Source of the DNA: Thecamonas trahens ATCC 50062 | Taxonomy: Eukaryota; Apusozoa; Apusomonadida; Apusomonadidae | Reading direction: 5' to 3' | Assembly (NCBI RefSeq): GCF_000142905.1 | Contig: NW_013657674.1 | Coordinates: 512,673-576,672, forward strand | DNA length: 64,000 bases | In this document: in pieces, positions 16,729 through 24,679 of the stretch | How the letters are laid out: each line of letters starts with the position of its first letter | Position numbering within the stretch: the stretch's first letter is position 1 | Notes under the pieces: model-generated | Database searches by the model: none | What the model was told of the DNA's origin: nothing | What the model saw: the letters and a program-made list of their open reading frames with translations, nothing else | Translations under genes and position numbers: made by a program

Positions 16729-17781
16729 CTACTCTGTTGATGACGAGGTGGAGATGGTCGAGGCGCTGGCGTTGGGGTTGTGCGGAAGAGCGGCGCGGAG
16801 GGAGGCCGCGGTGTTGGCGCAGGCTTCGACAACGGCGGAAATGCGGGTGGGTGCGGCGCCGATGGCGGTGAGGTCTGCGGTGAGCGAGGTCTTTCCGTGA
16901 CGAGCGATGTAGCTGCGGAGCGCCTTGAGCTCGGAGACGGTGAGCTCGTGGGCAAGGATGGTGTCGAGCTCGGGAGGGGCGGCGACAGCAGCCATGACGG
17001 TAGCGATGGCGGCTTCGGAGACGCCTGCCGCACGGAGGTCGCCCATGAGTGTACCCTTGCCATTCCGGGCGACGTGATGCACGAGCGCAGCCATTTCGTT
17101 GGCGTCAAGGACAAGCTCGAGGACCGAGGCGAGCGAGGGCGGCGGCGGCGGCGAGGGCGGCGGCGGCGGCGGGGCGGCGAGGCCGCGGGTGGCGGCGGCA
17201 ATGGCGTTGTCGGCCTCGATGCGGGCGAGGCGGACCCTGCTCATGATGGGCTCGATGTCTTCGGCCGAGACGACGCCGGCGGAGAACAGATCGGCCGGCA
17301 GCGAGGTCTTGCCCTTGGTGAAGATGTGGGTCTGAAAGACTGCCCAGGCCTCGGGGCCGAGGGCGCTCTCGAGCTCCTTGCGGACGCGGAACATGTACTT
17401 TGTGTTTTCGATCTCGACCAGGATGTTGCGGATGGTGCCCGGAGCCACGCCAGCGGCGGCCAGATCGTTGCCCAGCGATGACTTGCCGCCAGCGACGACG
17501 GCCTCGAACCGCAGTCGCTCGGCCTCTGTGATGTGGCGCTCGACAATGAGGCCGACAGTTCGCGGGCGCGACTCGAGCTCGTATACCACCCTTTGGATGG
17601 CATCGTCCGAGATACCAGCCGCCACCAAGTCGGCGATGAGGGTGGTGACCCCGTGGCGGATGACGTGCCGCTCAAAGGCTGCCACCTCACCAGCGCTCAG
17701 CGCGTTGGCAAGCACCGCACGGGCGTCAAACACATGCTCCTTCCGTCGTGGTGGCGGCGTGGACGACGAAGACCCACGCAT
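16729..17781 (-). CDS. Five-repeat helical protein of unknown function
   Basis: 350 aa from the ATG at 17781 (MRGSSSSTPPPRRKEH). It contains five diverged ~50-residue repeats. Each has a helix with LT..E...F, then HI.RHGKTSL, DL.AAGV, and a closing helix I..VV.E: e.g. HVIRHGVTTLIADLVAAGIS, VVAGGKSSLGNDLAAAGVA, HIFTKGKTSLPADLFSAGVV, HVARNGKGTLMGDLRAAGVS and YIARHGKTSLTADLTAIGAA. A PPPPPPSPPPPPS hinge separates repeats 3 and 4. I do not recognise the repeat. Its size and the G-K-[TS]-[ST]-L turn are reminiscent of small helical interaction domains, but the GK(T/S) is not a P-loop, having no GxxxxGK. No signal or membrane segment is seen. Confidence 0.65.
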   Translation of the reverse strand: MRGSSSSTPPPRRKEHVFDARAVLANALSAGEVAAFERHVIRHGVTTLIADLVAAGISDDAIQRVVYELESRPRTVGLIVERHITEAERLRFEAVVAGGKSSLGNDLAAAGVAPGTIRNILVEIENTKYMFRVRKELESALGPEAWAVFQTHIFTKGKTSLPADLFSAGVVSAEDIEPIMSRVRLARIEADNAIAAATRGLAAPPPPPPSPPPPPSLASVLELVLDANEMAALVHHVARNGKGTLMGDLRAAGVSEAAIATVMAAVAAPPELDTILAHELTVSELKALRSYIARHGKTSLTADLTAIGAAPTRISAVVEACANTAASLRAALPHNPNASASTISTSSSTE

Positions 17782-17929
17782 TGCTCCGTCTCGGGGGGAG
17801 GAGAGGAGAGGGAGCAAGAGTGAGAGAGGTAGCCCCACCCGCGACCGGCGTCCCCCTGCTCGGTGGCGGCCTCTACCGCGAGCATTCGAAGCTCACTACG
17901 ATGCTTGACTTCAAGCTCTGATCGTTCAT

Positions 17930-18754
17930 CCCTTAACGGTACGCTCGTTCGGACGCGTCCTCGTGCGTCTCAAAGTGGACATCTCGCTGATGCTTGACTT
18001 CCCGGTGGGAGGCGCGCCCGCACGTGATGGCGGCCGACACGTGGACGCCCGCCTGAAGGATGCCCGACCGAGGAGCATGGGCGAGGCGCGCGAGGTGCCG
18101 TACGGCGCCGATCCGGAAGAGCGGCGGGCGCGGACGGTGCGGAGCTTGCCGTTGACGACCCCGACGACCGGGAAGGAGAGTATGACAGAGTTGAACACAG
18201 CGGCCGGACGGGAGAGCGCGAGGACGCCTTGCGATGGACGAGCTTGCCGGTCGGCGTGGCCGCGCAAGTGGTGGCACGCCATCCTGTACTGGATTCTGGA
18301 CGCTGCGTACGTGCTCTACACTAACACGATCCCACGCCCCGCCATAGCTCGCGTGGCTTTTCCTTACGACATTATCGACGCCCTCGCCGCCAGTGCCAAC
18401 GCCGTCAGCTACGCGCCCTCGCCGCCAGTGCCGACGCCGTCAGCTCCGCGCCGTCGCGCAAGCGGAAGCGTCCCTCTGCACCGGCTGCTCGTCATCACCA
18501 CCTTCCCCAGCGAGCCGCTTCGCCTGCCGGATGCTTCATGGTGAGCGATCGCGGCCGCGGACCCTTTGCGCCGCGCGCGGCGTCCATCTCTGGATCGCCG
18601 ACTGTGTTCTGTTGCAGCCCACCAGTGGCTACAGCAGCCGTTAACACACTGTACTACTCTTCCACTGCGATTGATGGACGTTGCGACGTCTGCGGTGCGT
18701 CGCGGAGCGCGGCTTGCGCGATGGACAAGTTTGTCCATTCCGTACCGTAAAGGG
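17930..18754 (+). mobile_element. Decayed piggyBac-like element, copy 2 (825 bp) with 14-bp terminal inverted repeats
   Basis: Starts with CCCTTAACGGTACG (17930-17943) and ends with CGTACCGTAAAGGG (18741-18754), whose complement is CCCTTTACGGTACG: 13 of 14 bases match, so these are terminal inverted repeats. The CCC start is in keeping with piggyBac-type ends. The interior matches copy 1 at 10918-11597 in inverted orientation, including the near-palindrome GGACAAGTTTGTCC next to the 3' end. Copy 2 has ~145 extra bases between the transposase fragment and the Cys-containing end. No intact TTAA duplication flanks it. Confidence 0.6.
17963..18544 (+). pseudogene. Transposase-like C-terminal fragment (piggyBac/DDE_Tnp_1_7 type), copy 2
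   Basis: A 193-codon open frame with KWWHAILYWILDAAYVLYT then RPAIARVAFPYDIIDALA, as in the C-terminal domain of piggyBac transposases. About 100 bases downstream another frame reads GRCDVCGASRSAACAMDKF, recalling the family's C-terminal zinc-binding tail. The catalytic Asp triad is missing. It is a remnant and not expected to be active. Confidence 0.5.
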
Positions 18755-19049
18755 ATAAAGCTGAATACCTCGCCATCTTGCCCACCATCCCAAGTGTCAT
18801 CGTTGCGTCGCATCGACATCATTTCCGCCGTCACGGCTTGTCCCGTCTGCGCACTGGCTCGGTCTCTGACTCGGGACTCTCGCTGATTGCGCCATTAGCC
18901 AAACTTTGGCTTTGCCTGCCATCGATTACCGTTTCGATGCTTTCGTTCGTTCTCCCGCTCTCTGGCGGGCCGCACCCGGCCACTGACGGCCACTCCAGCC
19001 GCCCCGGCCAACCACTGCACGACCACCCCTCTCGAGACCTTCCCCAGCC

Positions 19050-20078
19050 ATGTCTGACGTACGCCCTCCTCCCCTCCCCCTTCCCTCCTTCCCCCTTTCC
19101 CTTCTCTTCCCCTTCCCTTCCCTCCCCTCTCTCTCTCTCTCTCCTAGTGTGTTTGCGACCACCACCACCACGCCACCCCTTGCCAAACCAACCGACGCAT
19201 GCCCCCCCCCCGCCTTACCAAGCACTCACCACCCACCACAGCAAGTCTCCCAGCTCCAGCGTGAGGTACGTGAGAGATGACACTAGACAGCCGTCACCTA
19301 CTTTGTGGGTCCTTTACCTCCCCCTCCTTCCCTCCAACCCCGCTACCCTCTACCCAGTTCCTTCCCCACCCTCCCCCTCCTCCCCGCCTCCCCCGCCTTC
19401 TGCTGTTCCGGCTTGATCATGATCAGAGTCTGGTGTGGCAAATGACCTTTTTTTTCCGCGAGCCTTCACCGCCACCCACTGCTGCCACTACCCCCGCACC
19501 GTCCACCCATCACCCGTTCCCCCCGCTCCACCCCCCCACCCCCGCCCCCGCCTCTGTCGCCCTCCCTCTCTGTTCCTCCCTTGCCTCACCCCCCCCCCAC
19601 CCGTCCTCCTCCCCCACCCTCGTTTGATCGATCACCACCGTAGATCGAGGCCCTGACCAAGGAGAACCGCAAGCTGTCGGCCAAGCTCGAGGCTCGTGAT
19701 GCCGAGCTGAAGAAGCTCCGTGCCGAGAACCGCGAGCTGAAGCTGCGGCCGCCGCCGCGGACGTATGTGGATGCGGATGACGAGCGTGAGGCCAACGCGT
19801 GGCGCGAGAAGGCCAACAACCTCCTGACCCTCCTCGACAACCTCCAGCACGACATGCAGGACGATCTGCTCAACCTGGAGGCCGAGACACTGCAGCCGGG
19901 CTCGTCGACGCTCTCAACGCCGGCTAAGGGCTCGTCGTCGACGCTGGTGGCGTCGACGGCCAAGACGGCAGAGCCGGCGGCGGAGCCGGCCGAGGCTGCG
20001 TCCCCGGCGCCGCGGTCCGGCCGCAAGCGCAAGGAGCGGTCGGAGCGGACCAAGTCGCCCGAGCCACTGTGTGTTTAA
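19050..20078 (+). CDS. Short coiled-coil protein assembled from three exons, first exon 9 nt
   Basis: Exons 19050-19058 (ATG TCT GAC), 19242-19265 (QVSQLQRE) and 19644-20078. Both introns are phase 0 and the join gives MSDQVSQLQREIEALTKENRKLSAKLEARDAELKKLRAENRELK, cut here only by exon borders: a continuous heptad coiled coil that starts in exon 2. After residue ~60 comes a charged helix (DDEREANAWREKANNLLTLLDNLQHDMQDDLLNLEAE). A Ser/Ala/Pro tail with a basic patch (RSGRKRKERSERTKS) ends at TAA 20076-20078. No family is recognised. The stop lies three bases before the assembly gap, so the real 3' end could differ. Confidence 0.6.
19059..19241 (+). other. Intron 1 of the coiled-coil gene
   Basis: Donor GAC|GTACGC, acceptor CACCACAG, 183 bases, very pyrimidine-rich. 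Confidence 0.6.
19266..19643 (+). other. Intron 2 of the coiled-coil gene
   Basis: Donor GAG|GTACGT, acceptor CCACCGTAG, 378 bases, C/T-rich throughout. Splicing keeps the heptad register of the coiled coil. Confidence 0.65.
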
Positions 20079-20081
20079 ACG

Positions 20082-20264
20082 NNNNNNNNNNNNNNNNNNN
20101 NNNNNNNNNNNNNNNNNNNNNNNNNNNNNNNNNNNNNNNNNNNNNNNNNNNNNNNNNNNNNNNNNNNNNNNNNNNNNNNNNNNNNNNNNNNNNNNNNNNN
20201 NNNNNNNNNNNNNNNNNNNNNNNNNNNNNNNNNNNNNNNNNNNNNNNNNNNNNNNNNNNNNNNN
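20082..20264. other. Assembly gap (183 Ns)
   Basis: A run of N. The left flank ends in GTTTAAAC plus G, an 8-bp palindrome that is a PmeI site. Confidence 1.
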
Positions 20265-20272
20265 CTATTGAG

Positions 20273-20814
20273 TCGCCGAGCCTGCCGCCGAGTCTGCCGC
20301 CGCGGCCGACGCCGACGCTGCCGACGCCTCGCTCGACGCGCTGACCAAGGCGTACAAGGACCTTGGCGCCGCCGCCAAGTACATCCACCAGCGCTACCGC
20401 GAGGTCAAGGATGGCGTTGCCGACAACGCCACGGCCAAGAACATCTGGGCCGACAACTCGGACCCCATCAAGCACTCGGCCAAGGCCGCCAAGGCCGTCG
20501 CCGGCCACCGCGACGAGCCCATCGACTTTGGCTCGGCGCCCTTTGCAGACAAGACCCTCGAGGTGACCAAGGCCGCCAAGGAATGGGCAGAGTCGGTGCG
20601 CAAGATTTACTCGCAGGCCGGCGACCATGCCTCGGCCCTCAAGGCCGGGGCGAAGGCCCTTCACTCGTCCGCCCGCAAGCTCGGTAGCGCTGCCGCCGAC
20701 TTTAACGCCTCGGACGCCGCCTCGGTCGAGCTCGTCACCACCCATGCCAACGCCGTTGCCGCCAACCTCAAGACCCTCATGGACGCCGAAGCCGACTGGC
20801 TCCTCTCCATGTAA
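20273..20814 (+). CDS. 3' exon of an Ala-rich helical protein, 5' end lost in the gap
   Basis: Open from a possible acceptor (TTGAG at 20268-20272) to TAA 20812-20814, ~180 residues. After an Ala/Asp-rich stretch it reads LTKAYKDLGAAAKYIHQRYREVKDGVADN, then a helical array ending LMDAEADWLLSM. It is rich in Ala/Lys/Asp with no Cys and looks soluble and all-helical. No family is recognised. It may be the 3' part of the coiled-coil gene left of the gap or a separate gene; the gap hides which. Confidence 0.5.
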
Positions 20815-20896
20815 CCACCTTCCTGTGTGTAAACACCGTACTTGAGCCTGCTCTGCCAGCAGCCGCTCCTCCTCAGCATCTGTCTCTGCCTCCCGC

Positions 20897-22282
20897 ATGG
20901 CCGACGTCCACGTTGTCCTCACCGGTGCTCGCCGTTGTGAGCAGCAGCTTGCTGGACACGATGGCATTCTCCAAGGTGAGATAGTGGTGGACAACAAGGC
21001 CGTGCAAGTTATTGCCAAGCCGCTCCATGCCCGCGAGGCCGCGTTCTATGCTCATCTCACGGGCCCATCTCCTCCGGCCGACCTTGCTCGCTTTGTCCCG
21101 GACTGCTTTGCCGCCGGCCCGGTGACGGTCGCCATGGCCAGCGGTGAGACGACGACAACCGAGCTGCTCGTCGTGGCTGACCTCCGCGGCGAGCTGGGCG
21201 GCCGGTATGCGCTTGCTGATTGCAAACTCGGCTTTCGTGAAGCAGCGCCGTTGGCCGTAACCTCGGCCGAGAAGACCGCCATCCAGACAGCCAAAGCGCT
21301 TGGCACCACATCGGCGACGCTGGGCGTTCGCCTGCTCGGCCTGCACGCTCCGCGACTCGACGGCTCGTGGGTCACTCGCGACAAGGCGTACGGAAGGTCG
21401 CTCGACTCGCCGGCAAGCTTGTCGGCCGCACTCGCCGGCGATCTGCTCGGCTCGGCGTCGGCGGGGCAGCTGAAGCAGATTCGGAGCCGGATTGGCGATC
21501 TCCGGGATGCACTTGCCTCCACACACTCGGTCAAGCTCTTCTCAGCCTCAATCCTCATCGGGTATGCGCCTGGCGGCTGCGCCGATGACGTCACCGTCGC
21601 GTTGGTCGACTTTGCCAACTCACTCTGTGGCGTCACTGCCGACGACAGCTCGCTCGGCGTCGACCATGACTCGGTTGACGCGCTCGGCGCCGTTCTCGAC
21701 ACCATTGACGCGGCACGGCACGGGTACACCATCGGGCGGGCACCTGTAGATGCCGATGCCGCCGCGCTGGCTGCCCTCGTCAATGACGTCTACGTGGTCG
21801 CCGAGCGCGGGCTGTGGCAGCAAGGTTTCCAGCGGACCACCGCTGTCGAGATAGAGGGTCTCATCCGTGGCGACAAGCCAGAGACCCAGGTACTGATGGC
21901 GGTAGGAAATGCGAGCGCACGGCCGATTCTCGGCATTATCGCTGTCTCGCGAGTCGACTATGATGGCGACAGAGTCGGCGAGTTTGGTATGCTCGCGGTG
22001 GCGCCGGCGGCGCGGTCGGCCGGTCTCGGGCGCGCGCTCATTGACGCCGCCGAAGCTCATGCTGCGGCCACCTGGGGTGTCAGCACCATGATGCTCGAGC
22101 TGCTCACTCCGCGCAACTTTGTCATGCCTGACAAGGTCAAGCTAACCAAGTGGTACACGGCGCTCGGATATACGCCGTGTGCGCCAATGCCGTTTGAGGA
22201 CAAGCTCCCGCAGCTGGTTCCGTTCCTCGACACGGAAGTCGACTTTACCGTCTTTCTCAAGCAGCTGAGCGGAGAGACATGA
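20897..22282 (+). CDS. Inositol polyphosphate kinase fused to a GNAT N-acetyltransferase
   Basis: 461 aa in one continuous frame. Residues ~1-275 carry the inositol-polyphosphate kinase (IPK/IPMK/IP6K) signatures in order: ALADCKLGFR (D108-x-K110-x-G112, the PxxxDxKxG site), GVRLLGLHAPRLDGSW and YGRSLD (like RicGmqvY...dkyyGR.L), SASILIGY (the SSLL motif), and VALVDFANS (the catalytic IDF at 237-239). Residues ~278-430 are a GNAT domain: an N-terminal helix, GIIAVSRVDYDGDRVGEFGMLAVAP, the acetyl-CoA loop RSAGLGRALIDAAEAHA, and KLTKWYTALGYTP. IPKs phosphorylate inositol phosphates; GNATs acetylate amines. I know of no such natural fusion. The gene ends 34 bases from the convergent LIPT2 stop. 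Confidence 0.8.
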   Translation: MADVHVVLTGARRCEQQLAGHDGILQGEIVVDNKAVQVIAKPLHAREAAFYAHLTGPSPPADLARFVPDCFAAGPVTVAMASGETTTTELLVVADLRGELGGRYALADCKLGFREAAPLAVTSAEKTAIQTAKALGTTSATLGVRLLGLHAPRLDGSWVTRDKAYGRSLDSPASLSAALAGDLLGSASAGQLKQIRSRIGDLRDALASTHSVKLFSASILIGYAPGGCADDVTVALVDFANSLCGVTADDSSLGVDHDSVDALGAVLDTIDAARHGYTIGRAPVDADAAALAALVNDVYVVAERGLWQQGFQRTTAVEIEGLIRGDKPETQVLMAVGNASARPILGIIAVSRVDYDGDRVGEFGMLAVAPAARSAGLGRALIDAAEAHAAATWGVSTMMLELLTPRNFVMPDKVKLTKWYTALGYTPCAPMPFEDKLPQLVPFLDTEVDFTVFLKQLSGET

Positions 22283-22316
22283 CTTGAGGCAGCGTTGCTT
22301 CCGAGTGTCGGGGGCA

Positions 22317-23261
22317 TTATGCTGGTGGTGGACTAAACCGATGGCAGAGGGCGGCGGCAAGACCGGCGCCGTCGCCGCGATGGCTCTCGGCGAGCGGCCC
22401 GAGGCTGTCTCTGAGCTCGAGATTGAACTCGCCCGCCACAGCATGTACCAGCGCAGACCGCAGCGCGTCCTTCAGCGGACGACCAGCAGCGGCAACGGCA
22501 GCCGTAGCGGCAGGCTCTGCAGCGACCAGATCGTCGAGTGAAGCGACGGCGAGTCCAGGGTCGTTGATGCCACACGGGACGATGGCGCCGAATGCGTTGT
22601 CAAGCTGGCCGTCTGAGTTGTCGACGTTGAGCGCAAAGCCGTGCATCGAGACGTGTTTTGAGAATGAGACGCCAATGGCAGCAATCTTGCGACCGCCGAC
22701 CCAGACGCCCGGATGATCGGCGTTGCGCCCGGCCACGATGCCAGTCACCGAGGCGGTGGCGTCCATAACCACTTGCTCGAGCGCATGCATGAAGCACTTG
22801 GCCGAGCCGCCGTGCTGGCGGAGATCGACCAGCAGGTAGCCCACTAGCTGACCGGGACCATGGTAGGTGATCTGGCCACCACGGCGGATGCGGACCACAT
22901 TCGCCGGCTTACCCGTCGCCGCCGCCACCATCTCTTCCGAGAGCTCAGTCTTCCGTGATCGGACGCCAAGGGTGTAGACCGGGCTATGCTCGAGCAGCAG
23001 CATCTTGCCCATCTCACCACGCCATACCGCGGCACGCATCGCATCTTGCACCGCCAGCGTTGGCTCATACGGCATCGGCGTCTGGCCATCGATCGCAAAC
23101 AGCTCGCCGACCATCGTCTCTTGCGCCCGACACGGCCGCAAGCTTCGCCCACAGGCCAACCCGCCACTCGCCAGCCCAGACACGGCCCGCCCACTTGCCG
23201 CCCACCTCCATCCTCCGCCCACCATACATGGTGTAACCATCCGCCGTACACTCCTCAGCAT
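22317..23261 (-). CDS. LIPT2: Lipoyl(octanoyl) transferase, mitochondrial
   Basis: 314 aa. It carries LipB signatures: EHSPVYTLGVRSRKTEL, the substrate pocket RRGGQITYHGPGQLVGYLLVDL (residues ~126-147, split here as RRGGQITYHGPGQ plus LVGYLLVDL), GVWVGGRKIAAIGV with the conserved Lys192, HGFALNV, and Cys230 in IVPCGI, the acyl-thioester residue. It moves octanoyl from acyl carrier protein to the H protein or E2 subunits, the first step of lipoate synthesis. The first ~48 residues are basic and Ala/Gly-rich with no acidic residue, a plausible mitochondrial presequence. The start at 23261 faces a small plus-strand open frame whose ATG is only 6 bases away. Confidence 0.92.
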   Translation of the reverse strand: MLRSVRRMVTPCMVGGGWRWAASGRAVSGLASGGLACGRSLRPCRAQETMVGELFAIDGQTPMPYEPTLAVQDAMRAAVWRGEMGKMLLLEHSPVYTLGVRSRKTELSEEMVAAATGKPANVVRIRRGGQITYHGPGQLVGYLLVDLRQHGGSAKCFMHALEQVVMDATASVTGIVAGRNADHPGVWVGGRKIAAIGVSFSKHVSMHGFALNVDNSDGQLDNAFGAIVPCGINDPGLAVASLDDLVAAEPAATAAVAAAGRPLKDALRSALVHAVAGEFNLELRDSLGPLAESHRGDGAGLAAALCHRFSPPPA

Positions 23262-23787
23262 GGGTGGATGACTGGTTCGAGTGGTGTGTCAGCGCCACCC
23301 GAGGCAGAGGCCGAGGCTGACGACGTCGCCACTGAACTTGAGCACTTTGAGCGCTTCGTTCGGTTGCGATCCGCAGACAACGATGACCGAGGCGGATTCA
23401 GGTGATCCCCCCCCCCCCCCTCACACATTCTCCCCTCTGGCCCATCTCCAACCCGGCATCAGCAGCCCGATCGAACCCCGCTGCCGGCTATCGACCTGCT
23501 CATCAGCTGCGACGGTATCGGCAAGTTGCACAGCCTATCTACCATCAACCCAGAACCCGGGCATCGATCGATGGATCGATGGATCGATGGATCGATGGAT
23601 CGATGGGATGCTCTTGTCATACATGGCCTCCCTGCCAGCCCTCTCCCCTCTCCTCCTCTCCTCCCACGTCCGCCTTCTTCTCCCAAGCCCGCTTTGTGGC
23701 CGCCACCCGCCGCCACTTTAGGCGAGAGAGCGCGGTCGACAGCGACGACTCCACGAGGCCACACCTCACACTGGGCAACAAGCAGGA
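23262..23787. other. Intergenic region with a C-run, an octamer repeat and a possible unassigned exon
   Basis: An acidic 45-codon frame at 23268-23405 (MTGSSGVSAPPEAEAEADD...) looks coding in composition and may be a 5' exon of RABIF. No GTACG/GTAAG donor joins it in frame, so it is not called. A C-run follows at ~23405-23420, then an ATCGATGG tandem repeat at 23562-23607. Confidence 0.4.
23562..23607. repeat. Tandem ATCGATGG octamer array
   Basis: About five perfect copies of the 8-bp unit ATCGATGG, preceded by CATCGATCG. Confidence 0.9.
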
Positions 23788-24201
23788 ATGGCGGATACGA
23801 GCAACAGCTATGATGCCAAGTGCAAGCAGTGTGGGTGCATGCTGCTGGCGGCGGGCGACGGGAGTCTGACTCGGCTCGAGACGACCTTGCCCGATGCCGA
23901 GGCCGAGGACGGCGTGGTGGCGGTGGCGAACGGCGTTCGTCTGGATGATGTCATGGGCTTCTTCAACATCGGTGTCTCAAACACCCTCACACAAGCTCAC
24001 GGAGTTGATGACCATGATCCGCCTGTCTCTCGCTTCCTTGTCTGCCCGGACTGCCCCACTCCCGTCGCAAAGATCGTCGGCTTTATCGTCGCTGAGGCTG
24101 ATCATGCCGCCAAGGGCTGCTGGATCTTTGAGGAGCGCATTGCTGGACCCTCGGCGGAGCCCACAGCCTCGGCCGAGTCCACAGCCTCGGCTGATCCCTA
24201 A
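23788..24201 (+). CDS. RABIF: Mss4/RABIF homologue (Rab chaperone / weak GEF)
   Basis: 137 aa with the Mss4 fold layout: a zinc knuckle KCKQCGCMLL at residues ~11-20, LDDVMGFFNIGVSNT in the middle (human has VEDMFIFENVGFTKD), then FLVCPDCPTPVAKIVGF with the second C-x2-C and a closing strand GCWIFEERIA. The four cysteines hold one zinc. Mss4 binds nucleotide-free exocytic Rabs (Rab8/Rab10 class) and stabilises them. The last ~15 residues are a low-complexity Ala/Ser/Glu tail. Confidence 0.85.
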   Translation: MADTSNSYDAKCKQCGCMLLAAGDGSLTRLETTLPDAEAEDGVVAVANGVRLDDVMGFFNIGVSNTLTQAHGVDDHDPPVSRFLVCPDCPTPVAKIVGFIVAEADHAAKGCWIFEERIAGPSAEPTASAESTASADP

Positions 24202-24679
24202 GCTGCCGATCCATCGTCGTAGCCCTCTGGAAACAGCTGCTGTCGTGCAGAACTCTCTCGTGAGACTGCACACTCTCTGCCGTCCACATCAGCGCAGGCT
24301 GCGCAAGTCATCTCCTCTTGTAGTGCCACCCCAAACTCTGGCCGATCACATCTCCTTTTCCCCCATCTCCCATGCGACACTCTGCTCTGAACGCCGCCGG
24401 TTCGTCGCTGTTCGCCCTCCCCCCCTTTTTGCGGCGCGGCCTTTTTTTGTGCCATTCGCCGGCGAAACTCAGCCGATGCGACCGCGATACCTCTCCTCGC
24501 CCCTTTAGTGCGGGTCCGCTGTACACCACCACAGCCACACTCTTCACCCCCCTCCGCCCTTCCCCACATCTCCCCCTTAGCTACCCCCTCCCTCCCTCCC
24601 CCATTTTCTTGCGGGAAATTCCAACTTCCTGCTTGCTCTAGCCCACCTCCGAGTTGTCCGGTGTTCCGTCTGTAGTGTG
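24202..24679. other. Pyrimidine-rich leader region upstream of the kinase-NTase-LRR gene
   Basis: 478 bases between two plus-strand genes. From ~24300 it is C/T-rich with CCCTCC and CTCCC words, similar to the leaders at ~7850-8400 and within 19059-19643. No RNA gene or ORF is supported. Confidence 0.5.

Noticed and set aside
17130-17190. GK(T/S) words in the five-repeat protein as P-loops
   Set aside because: No GxxxxGK[ST] context; the GK-T/S falls in a helix-turn of each repeat and has no Walker B partner.
23268-23405. Acidic 45-codon frame as a first exon of RABIF
   Set aside because: Composition looks coding, but no consensus donor/acceptor joins it in frame to MADTSNS, and RABIF has a complete fold from 23788.
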